Source of the DNA: Pardosa pseudoannulata
Lineage: Eukaryota; Arthropoda; Arachnida; Araneae; Lycosidae
Direction of reading: 5' to 3'
NCBI GenBank assembly: GCA_032207245.1
Contig: CM063502.1
Location: forward strand, 64,666,544-64,730,543
DNA: 64,000 bases
Below, piece by piece: positions 22,512 to 33,234 of this stretch (positions within the stretch are counted from its first letter, which is position 1; each line of letters starts with the position of its first letter). Under the pieces are notes generated by a model that was not told the origin of the DNA, did not search any database, and was given only the letters and a program-made list of their open reading frames with translations. Both the position numbers and the translations under genes were made by a program.

Positions 22512-23501
22512 AAGATACCAGTCCACCGAAAACAAAACTAACTTAATAGAAAATAAAAGGTAGTTCTCTTACCCTTTATTGTTGATCTCGCCGGAAGCCC
22601 CCTATATCCTTTTCCCTATATTTATACTGTTGTGTCGGCCATATTAGTTTAAGGTTTCTCATATATCTATGTGTATACTAGGGATAATGAGACTTCGGCT
22701 CAATGTACCCCAAAATTAGTCATGTCAATGCCAATGCCAATAATAATAAATATATATTTACTCGTATTTACCTATTAGGACAGTATTTTAGTCTATCATA
22801 AGCTTTTTTAGGTAGGGGAAACTAGTAAAAGCGAACTAGATCTATAAATGAATGTAGATACGTTGTACAAAACCTTGAAGACGGTCCCTTACAGAATATA
22901 GTGTTGACGAGCATCCGGTACTCTGATACATAAACGATACCGAAGTAAATATACAGCCAAAAGCCTTCAATACCGCTGAAGAAAATTTTCAGGGGTTTTC
23001 AAATCTACGACCAGGGACGAAAACCCCGTGTGTTCCTTCTTTTCTTCCTTTTAATCCGTACTTTAAAATGACCACTGGGACTACAGTTGATACCCTCAGG
23101 CAAGGAGTCGAATTAATTAAACCTTTTGAGCTCTTGCGGCCAGTTTAGGAAATTGCGAACTAAAAGGGGTGCTCCTAATGAAGACAGGCTTTCAAAGGCT
23201 TTTCTTAGATTTGTCTCAGAGATTTTCCCATGTTTTCTTAGCGTCAGTTCACCGAAAACAAAACTAACTAAATAGAAAATAAAAGGTAGTTCTCTTACCT
23301 TTTATTGTTGATCTCGCTTGGGGGACCGTGTCGATTCAAACAGCTGCAAAAGTTCTAATGATTTTGTATATTAATATTTGTTTAGAACACAACGTTACGC
23401 ACACCATATACAAACACTTAGAACAAAAAAACATACATAGTTCCATCTACTAAATCAAAACAGTTTTTCGTTTCTTCACTTCCGTTCAGTTCAGGAGAGA
23501 C
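22512..23501 (-). repeat. BEL/Pao 5' LTR with an internal duplication
   Basis: It starts near minus-strand TGTCTCTCC (23502) and ends at the primer-binding site. A ~72-bp block (ACCGAAAACAAAACTAAC to GTTGATCTCGCC on plus, carrying the AATAAA of R/U5) occurs twice in it, at 22521-22592 and 23247-23318, about 725 bases apart. The segment between holds a LINE-like 3' tail (CAATGCCAATGCCAATAATA). The other LTR has only one copy of the block. Confidence 0.82.
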
Positions 23502-23529
23502 AGGATACTTAGAGTTTAGATCAGTGGTC

Positions 23530-23889
23530 AGAGCCGTGGTAGCTCAGTCAGTAAAAGCAGTGATCTCGTAACAGAAAGGTTGCGTGTTGGAGCCGGCCTA
23601 AGATCCGCCGTTTTCGCTAAAGGTGACTGCGCCACTTAAAATATGTTCTTGATCCCAAAGTCTTCCAAGTTCTCAGACGATACCTGTGGGGTGGAAGGCT
23701 AAGCCTAGGGGGTCTTCTGCTTGGTCCCTGCTTCTAAATTACGAGAACCCAGCGGATGTAATGTTACTCACGTCTCTAGCATACTTTAAGCTACATGTTG
23801 TTCTCGGGTGATGCTAAATGAGTAACAGGTCCGCAGCCTTGTTAAGGCGTTAGGGTAATGTCTGTATTGCCTGCTACATCGAAGAAAAA
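23530..23889 (+). mobile_element. tRNA-derived SINE, family 2, with exact 12-bp target duplication
   Basis: The head GTGGTAGCTCAGTCAGTAAA is a tRNA A box and GGTTGCGTGTTGGAGCC a B box, then about 290 bases of body ending in an A-rich tail (GAAGAAAAA). AGATCAGTGGTC lies on both sides (23518-23529 and 23890-23901), so the boundaries are exact at 360 bp. The insertion split the end of an older hAT-like element. The body is unlike family 1. Confidence 0.88.
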
Positions 23890-23892
23890 AGA

Positions 23893-23995
23893 TCAGTGGT
23901 CCCCAAAGTAGTTTCTACGAAACCTCCGGGGTCCCTGTAATTACTCTGGTCCGTGTTATATAAAACAACTTGGAGATCCGTTAAAGGTTTAATAC
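23893..23995 (+). mobile_element. hAT-like element terminus
   Basis: CAGTGGTCCCCAAAGTAG followed by CCTCCGGGGTCCCTGTAAT is a typical hAT terminal inverted repeat and subterminal region. I could not find the opposite terminus in the next 1.3 kb, so only one end is claimed. Confidence 0.5.
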
Positions 23996-25094
23996 AGAGC
24001 AAAATAAGTTTGATCCATTTTCATTTTTTATAAAAGATAAAATACATAGCCGTAAACAAATTAGTTGTCCTTTTTCTGCCGTTTGCTTTATGTATTACGT
24101 TATATTATTCTTTTTTCCCTTTCTCATTCGTTTAAGAGGATAAGGGCGAGAATGAAATACATTGGAGTTATTTAGTTCTATTTTCTCTCTTCCTCTCCCG
24201 TGTTTTTATAACACCGCTTTTCTCATTTGCTGGTAACACTCTGATTTTATAACATCTTTCCCTTGGAATGTTTTTTATGCACAAATTAATATGACGAACC
24301 TAGTTAATTTTCAGTTTATTGACCCCCAAACTCGATGTAATCACCAAAATTAAACAGCCATCTTGCTAGAATTTTATAACTTCTGTGAGGCTGTTTGCAA
24401 TGCATTCTTAAACAGAGCTTTGATTTTGCATCTGTACGCACATACGAAAAAAAAAAAATGCTAGTGATTCTAAATAGCACGTGCTCAAACATTACAACAT
24501 TGAAAAATTTCATAGGTCAATTTGATGTGGACGCACGTACACACCTCAAAGGAAAGAGGATTTAAGCAGTACATCACCAGCTTCAGTCATGATTGCTCTA
24601 CTGGGATAAATGCAGTAAAGACAAATTCGACATGTTCATGTCATTGCTTTTTAAATATGTAAGTACATATTATAAATTTCTGTTAAAAATTACGAACGAT
24701 TGCAGGAATTATCAGAATATTGTTTACATAATTATAATAATTTTTTATTATTTTTATAATTAACAATGAATTAAAGCCCAATCTGAAATGAATGCAATCT
24801 TATACGCAAATCAGACTGAACGTGATATCATAAAAATTGCTTGATAAAGTAACAGGAGTGAAACTCTCAGTACAGTGCTTTGTGTTATTTAAAATTACTG
24901 AGCTTGCCAATTCAGACTTTAATTAATCATTGTATGAAATAAAGCTCTAGGTAAAGCCCACAAAGAAAAAAAGTAACTTTAAATTGAGAATATTTTGGAG
25001 CCATGTAATCAGTAATTAAGATAAAGGAAGAAACTTTCTTCAGAAATTGTAGGTGTTTAGGCATATTTTTTAAATAAGGGAAAGTCAGGACGGA
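23996..25094. other. Intergenic, probably interior of an old element, no gene seen
   Basis: AT-rich with no supportable coding frame. The 65-codon minus ORF at 24316-24513 shows no family features. Confidence 0.4.
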
Positions 25095-25228
25095 CTGATT
25101 TAATTCGACTTAATGAGACCGGGACCTACTGCTTAAAGCCGATTCCAAATGGCTACAAACATCCATGCCTTCAACAGTTCTCTAACCCATGAACTCCGGT
25201 TCCAAACAGCATTTGGTCATCTTTTGGC
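25095..25228 (-). mobile_element. tRNA-derived SINE, family 1, copy (minus orientation)
   Basis: Plus strand AATGAGACCGGGACCTACTG, CTTAAAGCCGATTCCAAATG, GCTACAAACATCCATGCC, CCATGAACTCCGGTTCC and ATTTGGTCATCTTTTGG give tail, body and head in inverse order. It is one of the better preserved copies. Confidence 0.78.
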
Positions 25229-25238
25229 TAGAGCACTC

Positions 25239-25887
25239 CAGGGCCATAGCCAGAAATTATATTCGGAGGGGGACCAAGAGGAAAGAAATTGTTTGTTTGT
25301 GAATGATACTTCAGTAAAACGACAGGTTTTCTTATGTATGTATACCCCTAATGAGTATCATAATACAAAGTGGTTTTAAAATATCAAAATGATTAAAAAA
25401 GGATATAATGAACAAATTTAAAGCCTAGAATAAGTAATGAAGTAACTGCACAATGAATTTAGTAGTAAAATTAAAATTGAAAAGGTATAAACTATACATG
25501 AGAGTAAATTCTAATTTTTAAAACAGAAGTATAACCAAAGAATAATTTTGAAAGAAAATGAACATGTTTAAATTTTTTACTTGTATATTATAAAATACGC
25601 TCACCTTGGAGATTTGTAAAAACTTTTCACAATTTCTTCCGATTGTGCATCAATATTGTGATGAGTTGATATGAGTGCTAGTCAATCCGCTCTTGTCGAA
25701 TAAAATTTGCACCTTCTTTTTAACTCAACGTCACTAAAAACATTATTCTAAACGAACTGTTGTCTATGCACAGCTAGGCAGATGACACAACCACACAAAT
25801 GGTTCATTTTCATTCCACGAAACGGTCTTTTTAGAATTTTGGAGGGAGACCAGTCCCCTAAATCCCCTCCCTTGCCTACGGCCTTGG
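25239..25887. mobile_element. Non-autonomous TIR element, about 650 bp
   Basis: The left end is CAGGGCCATAGCCAGAAATT then GGAGGGGGACC. The right end, inverted, is CAAGGCCGTAGGCAAGGGAG then GGGACTGGTCTCCCTCC. The termini are imperfectly inverted and the interior has no transposase. A left-end fragment of the same family lies at 4854-4978. ACTC-type short words flank it, but a target duplication is not certain. Confidence 0.65.
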
Positions 25888-26671
25888 ATCACTCGGGTAC
25901 CTCGGGTGCGTGAAACCCGTACAAACCTAAAAAATGTGTGCCCCTGAGGGATAGCCCTGCCGGTAATATGTCTCAGTACTTAATAGACTCTCGGCATTTG
26001 ATATCACAGGTAAGTATATAAAATAACTATATTATAAGTAGTACCGTAGCCCGACGGGCTTCCTTACCACCCGCAATTCTGGAATTTACTATATTGCATT
26101 TTAACATAAAAAAGAACGATTTTGAACTATAATTTTTTCAATCTAGATAATTAACCGAAGATTTAATTTTTAAATAAATATTTCACTATTTCAATTTTTA
26201 TTCTACTTTTCTAAATTTCGATGCTTTTGCTCCAAACTGTTTTATGCATTTACTGAAGCATATTACACGAAATTGTGCATGGACTTATAATATATATATA
26301 TATGTAATATTAAAATCCCTTATTTACATATTTTAATATTAATTTAATAACTTTTGTTCATAAAGTACGTTGGGGTTTGCGCGGTAATTCTGATTTTTCC
26401 CGCCAGACACGCTATAGACTTAATTCAGCCTGTACGACTTTAGCCAATGGTTAAAGCGTTCTCTTTAAACATGGGTATTTTTATCACGTGATCAATTGTG
26501 CTTAGGGATTATTCGTAGCATTTTTACCTTAGGAATCCCGACTTGAAAACTGTGTATATGCGGGATCACATTGTCTATGTGCACGAGGTTGTAAAAGTGT
26601 TTGCTTGTTGTATGAATTTCATGTTTCTTACCAGAAATAAACTGTGTTGTGATTTTGAATGAGTCTCGCCC

Positions 26672-26674
<3 letters not shown>
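25888..26674. other. Intergenic, no gene seen
   Basis: No supportable gene or repeat, apart from a short TA run near 26291-26302. Confidence 0.4.

Positions 26675-26764
<90 letters not shown>
26675..26764. repeat. Compound (AC)n(AT)n microsatellite
   Basis: About 30 bases of AC followed by about 60 of AT. A minus-strand ORF through it is an artefact. Confidence 0.97.
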
Positions 26765-26767
<3 letters not shown>

Positions 26768-27108
26768 ACATGGACGAGTGGTTAAGGCATGGATGACACA
26801 TTGAAATTCATATATAAAAAATTCTTTATTGTAATCCTTCTGTCCATGGCTATGCCATTTAGATATCATTTGTTCTCATAATTTGCCACGACAAGCGTGG
26901 AGGATGTTATCAGCAAGAGTTCCCGCTCAGAACTGTATCTTTTGGCGTTGCTATCTAAGCAAAGTTTCGATGTCTACCTCCACGTCAGCTTTCGTACTGT
27001 GTATAGTTCCGCTCGAAGGTGTGTCTTTCTCCTATTACGTTATCGTTAATGGGTTCTAACTATTTTTAATTGCATCTCGCTTAATTCTTAACCCCCTTTT
27101 TTAAACCT

Positions 27109-27110
<2 letters not shown>

Positions 27111-27176
<66 letters not shown>
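27111..27176. repeat. Compound (CA)n(TA)n microsatellite
   Basis: 30 bases of CA then about 36 of TA. It is the same compound type as the one 430 bases to the left. Confidence 0.97.
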
Positions 27177-27179
<3 letters not shown>

Positions 27180-27654
27180 AAATTTTATAGAATTTATTAT
27201 TAATTGTTTTATGGTTGTACTGAGGTACTTTCCCACGATGGTCAGAACGTGCATGCACAGCGGTGGGAGAAATTTCCTAGAAGAATTTAGGACTTCGATT
27301 GTTGACTTCGAGTTTAGGGACCCCTGCAGAGAAGATATAGATCACGGAATGGCAGCGTAACGGTCAAGCTCGCACAGAGATGTAACCGTGAGTATGAAAA
27401 CATTAGCTAAAAATAATGTCAGCTTTCGCAAAGGGGGCTATTTTAATGAGCCCACTTGCACTCCCGAACGGGGTGCAGATGTGGGAAAATTTCATCAAAC
27501 AAGCGATTGGCAAAGAAAAAAAAGGTTGCGTTAAAACCTAGGTGAGGAGTTGGGAAAGAGAAAAGGAGTTGAAGTCGGGATTCAAGAGTAGCTGGACATC
27601 GAAATCCCAAGCCCGGCTCACCAGCACCGACTCGTCCCGTGCGCCCGAACGCCC

Positions 27655-27762
27655 GGACCGACACACCGCATGAGGAAAGCCCCTGCCTGATCCTCTGTAC
27701 CAACTGAAGGACCGACACATCGCGTGAGGAAAGCCCCTGCCTGCTCCCCTGTGCCTGTACTG
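27655..27762. repeat. 54-bp tandem duplication in a GC-rich block
   Basis: GGACCGACACACCGCATGAG followed by GAAAGCCCCTGCCTGATCC is repeated 54 bases on with a few changes. It sits in a GC- and CpG-rich stretch (about 27240-27765) that stands out from the AT-rich surroundings. This may be an LTR or LINE 5' promoter fragment. The overlapping minus ORFs are not taken as genes. Confidence 0.7.
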
Positions 27763-28509
27763 GAGGTAAAAATATTCACAACGGTCATTTAGGCCTCTGT
27801 TAGTAATTTAACATTGTGATTAAGGAATAACGCATAACTAAAGAGAATTATAATAATTATGGTGTAAATATGAATAAGACATAAATAATTGGCTGATTAT
27901 GTTATATGATAATGGAGGATAAAAATTTGTAAATAGTGTACAGAATAAATGTCTTAATCTCAACATAATGTATCATATTTTTACTGTGTTTCCCCTTTGT
28001 AAACGAACACTGGTGTTAAGGTTGTAAGTACATTACAACAATGGTTTAGTTAAAAATCGATATATCATTGGGGTGAAAGCAAGTATCAGTTAACTCGCAT
28101 CGGAACTAAATCCTATGGCTCTGATTATACCCCATTTTCATTATTACAATCCATAGTTTTTCAAAACGAACGATGAGCCTATAGCAAAAGATAATATTTG
28201 ACTACGCTTTAAATAAAGAAACAGATACTTGTTGATTACGGAGCATATTAATGTGATGAACTTTAACCATGAAAAAGAGTTATAACGTAACAGCTTGTTA
28301 CGAAACATCCTAGGAAATTTTGCTTTCTGCAACTGATTTTGGATTCTCCGATCAGATCAAAGACCACGTTAAGTAGAGGAACTTCTTAAAGTGGGCATAG
28401 AGGTAAGAAATCAATCCCAAAATTTTTAAACTCTATTAAGATTTAGATATATAAAACAGTAAATGGTGTAAAAATCAATCTAATAAAATAAAGAACTAAA
28501 TTAATAAAG
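27763..28509. other. Intergenic, no gene seen
   Basis: AT-rich sequence. No coding or RNA gene supported. Confidence 0.4.
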
Positions 28510-28960
28510 CAAATAGATTTGTAACACTCTATTATCAAACATTTTATAAAGAAATTAAAATTTTTCAACTCTTGGTTCAACCTTTATTATTCCTTAAATG
28601 ACTAAAATCGCTTTATTTCTATACATTTAACGTAGTAAAAAGTCAATATTTTAGTTCTGACAAGCTACACAGAATGTAGAAATGATTTAAATCTCTAGAA
28701 TTTTTAAGGGAAAATTTTAATTGTTAAAACTTTTCGTTTGATTCTCTTTAACAACAAATAGAATAAATTATAGTAAAATATAAGATTAAAGTACTTTTTT
28801 ATTTTGAAACAAAAACAGTAACGTATTTGAAAACAACAAATATATAATATGTAGTAATAAGTAGTAGGCATTAAGGGCTATTATGAAATCACTCAATTTT
28901 ATACATGATGGAAAAAAAATAGTTATGTGTTATTTGTAGTTAATCTTAACGTTCGCTAGC
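28510..28960 (+). repeat. Diverged duplication, left copy
   Basis: It shares an ordered series of words with 29445-29800: ATTATCAAA, ATTTTATAAAGAAATTAAA, CTTTATTATT, GTACATTTA-like, TTTAAATCTCT, AATTTTT.AG, CATAGTAAAAT-like and TTTGAAAACA. The left copy leads into the tRNA-Thr-like gene. Confidence 0.6.
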
Positions 28961-28966
28961 TCATGA

Positions 28967-29039
28967 GCCACCATAGCTCAGTGGACAGAGCACTGGTCTT
29001 GTAAACCAGAGGTCGTGAATTCGATCCTCACTGGTGGCT
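28967..29039 (+). tRNA. tRNA-Thr (TGT)
   Basis: The cloverleaf fits: acceptor stem GCCACCA/TGGTGGC (all seven pairs), D stem GCTC/GAGC, anticodon stem CTGGT/ACCAG around CTTGTAA (anticodon TGT, Thr), variable AGGTC, and T arm GTGAA TTCGATC CTCAC with one A-C mismatch. The last base before the unencoded CCA is T. No intron. The nearest T-run downstream is about 30 bases away, so termination is weak. Two relatives nearby (29915-29987 and 33235-33307) and repeat flanks mean it may be a dispersed copy and not a working gene. Confidence 0.65.
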
Positions 29040-29199
29040 GACGATTTGGTCAAGTGACGGGTAGTTATTCTTTTCTATTTCAGAAGACCCTGAGTAAACT
29101 GCTTATTTATTGATACCGCATACTATGCATGTATTTTTTCCAAATATAATGTTACATTTTCTTTGCAAATCAAAAGGTTACTTAACCCTACATTTTACT

Positions 29200-29345
29200 A
29201 TAATTTTATATTTTTTAAAGATTTATAATTTTATATTTTTAAAAAATATATAATTATATATTTTTTAAAAATTTATAATTTTATAATTTTATATTTTTTA
29301 AAAGTTTATAATTTTATAATTTTATATTTTTTAAAATTTAATTTT
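29200..29345. repeat. AT-rich tandem repeat
   Basis: Variants of TTTATAATTTTATATTTTTT repeat about four times. It lies between the tRNA-like gene and the second duplication copy. Confidence 0.75.
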
Positions 29346-29444
29346 AGGTAAAGGAAATAGTTATATCAATTTCATTTTAAAAATTTTCAATAGTTGTATC
29401 AATTAAGATTTTAATAAAGTAAATGTAGTCTTAATACCCCTTTT

Positions 29445-29800
29445 CTAAGCGTGATATTATCAAATGTTTTATAAAGAAATTAAATTTTTTATGTTTATGT
29501 GCTATCTTTATTATTTCTTATTTAAGACATTAAAAATATCATTGTTCCCGTCATGCCTTTTATGTACATTTATTGTAATAAAAAATCCTTTTTCTTTTTT
29601 TGATAAGCAACTAAAAACTTATAACTTTTTTAAATCTCTGCAATTTTTCAGAGAAAAATTTATTTAATATAACTATTTGTTATGTTCCTTTTAGTATTAA
29701 TTAAATAAGTCATAGTAAAATGAAGGATTGAAGTATCTTTCGGATTTGAAAAAAGAGTAGTATCGTGTTTCAAAACAGTTATGTGGTAGGAATTCCTCTT
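29445..29800 (+). repeat. Diverged duplication, right copy
   Basis: Colinear with 28510-28960 (see there), about 0.94 kb apart and same orientation. The 67-codon ORF within it is not supported as a gene. Confidence 0.6.
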
Positions 29801-29914
29801 AAAATGCGTAGCTTGTTTGTTTAATGAAAGTGTCTTTTGGGAAGAAAATTATTTTTGGAACCTATGAGCAATATAAGTACCGGTAAATAATCATTAGCCA
29901 CCCACATATTTATA

Positions 29915-29987
29915 GACACTACTGAGGATCAAATTCCCGACCTCCGATTTACACCCTCTGTTCCCCAAAGCTTTGAGCTATGATGGC
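29915..29987 (-). pseudogene. Degenerate tRNA-Thr-like sequence
   Basis: The minus strand reads GCCATCATAGCTCA, then a disrupted D arm, GTGTAAATCGGAGGTCGGG and AATTTGATCCTCA. It aligns along the whole tRNA-Thr sequence of 28967-29039 but with broken D and anticodon stems. Confidence 0.55.
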
Positions 29988-30227
29988 TCTGAGCATAGCT
30001 TAAAGCTGTTGACTTTATTGTCTATTTTTGTTTCCACCACACACTGATTAACATTTTTGTTAATGTAACCTTCAGTTTAGTTTTTTCAACTTAACCAGCA
30101 CTTTCTAATTGTTTTTTCTTCTACTCCGTGAAGAAGCCCTCACTGCATGCTAATTTGTTTTGTGGACTGTATTTCACGTCCAGCTGAATATATAAAGGCA
30201 AGTCGCTGGTTATGCTGGGTGGTGGTA

Positions 30228-30612
30228 TTATTTTGATGATTAGTGAGCTGTGTCTCGTTTCTCACCATGTCCTACGCTTATTGAAGATGCCTGTTTTTTA
30301 TATTAGACTTAATGTTTTTTTTATTATTTTGACGATTAGTGGCCTGTGTCTCGTTTCTCACTATGTCCTACACTTATTGAAGATGCCTGTTTTTTATGTT
30401 AAACTTAATGTGTTTTTTATTATTTTGACGATTAGTGAGCTGTGTCTCGTTTCTCACTATGTCCTACACTTATTGAAGATGCCTGTTTTTTATGTTAAAC
30501 TTAATGTTTTTTTTTATTATTTTGACGATTATTGAACTATGTCTCGTTTCTCACTATGTCCTATGCTTATTGAAGATGCCTATTTATGTTAAACTTAATG
30601 TGTTTTTAAGAC
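30228..30612 (+). repeat. Minisatellite, four units of 96-97 bp
   Basis: The unit begins TTATTTTGACGATTAGTGAG and continues CTGTGTCTCGTTTCTCACTA and TGTCCTACACTTATTGAAGA. Unit starts are 30228, 30324, 30420 and 30517. The first three are very similar and the fourth is more diverged and shorter. 96 is divisible by 3, so a frame stays open through it (107 codons, Leu/Phe/Val-rich). I regard this as a by-product. Confidence 0.93.
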
Positions 30613-31017
30613 GTGTTTTTTAATTCAGGGATGATATTTAAGAATAAACTCAGTTACCATCGCATGGGGATTGATCGTCATTTATTTTGCAAGGTTATTT
30701 TTATCGATGAGTTAGGATGGTTCAAAAGAAACGAAGAATGATAGCAAGAATCTTCCACGTTATAAAATGTTTACAAAAGCTAGAACCACGATATGGGTCC
30801 CTTTGACCCAAAGACTATTATACGTTGTCAATTTTCTGAAAAAGTTACTAACGAAATTGAAAGACATTTCTTGACTTTTTATTAATTTTAGATCCATAAA
30901 AATCTATGAAAAAAATAATATTGAAAAATCTGTGCCTATGCGGAAAATGGTTCATTACTAAGCTCCCAAGTGTGGAAAAAAAATTATAGATATTTGTTTT
31001 AACTATAAAATACTGAT

Positions 31018-31190
31018 TGGTTTGGAGGGCTACGGTCTACTTTTTTCTACAAGAGGGCTGATGAGACGGGACTTACTGCTTAAAGCCGATTCCGGACGGC
31101 TACGAACATCCAAGCCATAGTGGGATTTGAATCCACGAATTCCGGTATTGAAGATTAACGCTCTTACCATTTGGCCATCGTCCAGCTGAT
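31018..31190 (-). mobile_element. tRNA-derived SINE, family 1, near-complete copy (minus orientation)
   Basis: This is the best reference copy. On plus: GGTTTGGAGGGCTACGGTCT, TTCTACAAGAGGGCTGATGA, GACGGGACTTACTGCTTAAA, GCCGATTCCGGACGGCTACG, then GTGGGATTTGAATCCACGAA (B box) and CTTACCATTTGGCCATCGTC (A box). Read on minus it goes tRNA head, body, then conserved tail. A (TA)n run abuts its head. Confidence 0.85.
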
Positions 31191-31201
31191 AAGTAAAAAT
31201 T

Positions 31202-31205
<4 letters not shown>

Positions 31206-31268
<63 letters not shown>
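31206..31268. repeat. (TA)n microsatellite
   Basis: About 60 bases of TA followed by a degenerate TATG/TATA stretch to about 31325. ORFs across it are artefacts. Confidence 0.96.
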
Positions 31269-31271
<3 letters not shown>

Positions 31272-31706
31272 ATGTGTGTATGTATATATCCATATATGTA
31301 TGTATATATATATATACATATATAAAGTTGATCGAGCTACGCCTGAATTGTGCTAGAGACTTTGACTGATAAGAACTAAATAATTCCATTAAAGTTGTCT
31401 AAATATTTTTCTATTATATACTTTTCGATATTGTAATATAATTATTTTTTATCAATTATCATAATAATTTAATATATAAAATTGAATAACTACCATTTCT
31501 TATAAATACAGTGTACTTTTTGAATAACAACATGGATTCATATTAAGCGAAATAAATTTGATCCATCCCAGAGTTTTAGGTAAACCGAAATTCCCGTAGT
31601 TCTACTGTTTATAGATATTTAGTGTGATAAAAAAAAAGTTAGTGTCTTAAATTTGCCATGATAAACAGAAAGTAGGATTAATTTAAAGGGGTCATACGAC
31701 TCTTAA

Positions 31707-31956
31707 TCCCTTCGCGACCAACGTCTCGTATACGCGACACACCGATTTCACTCTTATTCACTCTTCTTCTTATCATTACAGCGTCACCTCCACACGATGA
31801 TCTCCGGTTGATATTGAGAGACCATTGACGCGTATGCGTATTAAGAGATCTGAATATTTAATTTTAAATGCTAGATTTAATCACTAGATGGCGTAAACGG
31901 CAACGGTTTTATTATCGGTCGACTCATATATCATTTACTTGCTAGTCTTCAAGAGG
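31707..31956. mobile_element. Possible TTAA-flanked (piggyBac-type) short element
   Basis: TTAA lies at 31703-31706 and 31957-31960. The left end starts TCCCTTCGCGACCAACG, which resembles piggyBac-type CCCTTT-like termini. The right end is only weakly inverted (CCTCTTGAAGAC). Base composition inside is richer in CpG than the flanks. Confidence 0.3.
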
Positions 31957-32526
31957 TTAAAAGTCGAAAAAAATGTAAAATGATTATCATTTTCGACTTC
32001 TTATAGCTTGAAAACTACCAGTTTTACAAGCATAAATTTTTTAGCATAGTTAGAACAAATTAATTTTTTTACACACATATCTCATTCATTTTTTTAAATA
32101 TAAAAAATATTTTTGTTAGAAATTTCTAAGTAAGAGACACTTTGTTGTTAACAAAAATGATATCGAGGCTAACGCGCACAAAAACTAAAAATATAATTAA
32201 GTTAAAGACACACTTATTGTTTTAAAACATGCTACAATATCTGAAAATAACTTTGAACCTAAACTTGTATGTATTTAAGACACATATATATTTTTAAAAA
32301 ATATTTGATAAAAAATGAATTTTTTTCCTTAAAAAATAAAAATTTATCATTTAAAAAAAAAACCATATTTTTGGAAAATATACAAGAAAATTTAGGTTTA
32401 ATAGGATGAAAACTATATTATATAAAGACTGTAAACATTTCAGGAAAAATATTAAAAACTTTTAGAGATAACATGCGTGTTACATGGAGAAAAAAAAAAA
32501 TGAGAGAAATCAAGTTGTAGACGAAA

Positions 32527-32872
32527 GTAGAAAGCAATCCTATAAACGATTTAACAAATTTTTGAATACTTGCTATTATTTATAATTTTATCGTTAGGAT
32601 GGACATTTTATGATTTTTTGAATCTCGCACCAAATATACTTTTTCAGCAAGTTTATTAACAGAAATTATAATAGATAGCTTCTCTATTACAAGCTTTAGT
32701 TTACAGTATTGTGATTACATTTAATATCAAATAAATCTCTTATCGGGAATTTTTGTTTCTTTACAACTGGCCTTTTATGATATTTAAAATGATAGCTGCT
32801 CAATAATGATGATAAGCTGTACTTTTCAAAGTAGTTTAAAGGTATTTGTTTTATTCTGTGCAGTGCATATTT
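32527..32872 (+). repeat. 350-bp direct repeat, copy A
   Basis: Nearly identical to 34256-34602, from GCAATCCTATAAAC to TTTATTCTGTGCAGTGCATA, with around twenty differences seen by eye. The copies are 1.73 kb apart in the same orientation. No coding frame. Confidence 0.92.
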
Positions 32873-33234
32873 TAAGTTTTGAGTTTTTAAGTATTAAAAG
32901 TTTGGCAAGTTAAACTTTTTCAGTAAACAGCTGACATGCTTTTATTCATAACTCCTCTCAATATTGGAAATTTTTATACAACTGAATTCCTTTTCACGTA
33001 TATTTTTTTCTGAAAAATCTAATTTTTTGTCAATTTAACATGACCCCTTAAACCTTTGGAAATTTTAATTAAAAAAAAAATTTAATTAACCTTTTATTAG
33101 CTGCAATAATTAAGTCACGATGATATGAAACGAAAGTGGTACTACATTTGAAAACAATGAATACATCGTGATGCTTGCATTGAGAAAACAATTTGCAGGA
33201 CAAGTGATCTACAAGTGCAACGACCACTACCTTC

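Larger units (their letters stand above)
17372..23501 (-). mobile_element. BEL/Pao LTR retrotransposon, degenerate, integrase core deleted
   Basis: The element reads right to left: 5' LTR (22512-23501), primer-binding site, gag, zinc knuckle, protease, reverse transcriptase, RNase H, start of integrase, polypurine tract, 3' LTR (17372-18273). The order PR-RT-RH-IN and the sequence signatures (gag of the DUF1759 type, a GADV...LGWTLM protease tail, RPVFDASA in RT) mark the BEL/Pao superfamily. The coding part is broken by frameshifts. The integrase frame stops at the zinc-binding His residues and the polypurine tract follows within about 40 bases, so the catalytic core is gone. The two long terminal copies share about 900 bp at high identity. 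Confidence 0.92.

Noticed and set aside
26767..26806. tRNA-Leu/Ser A-box-like GACGAGTGGTTAAGGC
   Set aside because: No matching B box or acceptor stem within the expected distance. At best it is a fragment of a tRNA-derived repeat.
27443..27720. Two minus-strand ORFs rich in Arg and Gly
   Set aside because: They are explained by the GC-rich composition and the 54-bp duplication. No family pattern.
30228..30612. Repeat array considered as a CRISPR
   Set aside because: The units are contiguous 96-bp copies without spacers, and the DNA is eukaryotic.
31703..31960. piggyBac-type element with TTAA on both sides as a firm call
   Set aside because: The right terminus is only weakly inverted and TTAA is common in AT-rich DNA. 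It is kept as a low-confidence feature only.
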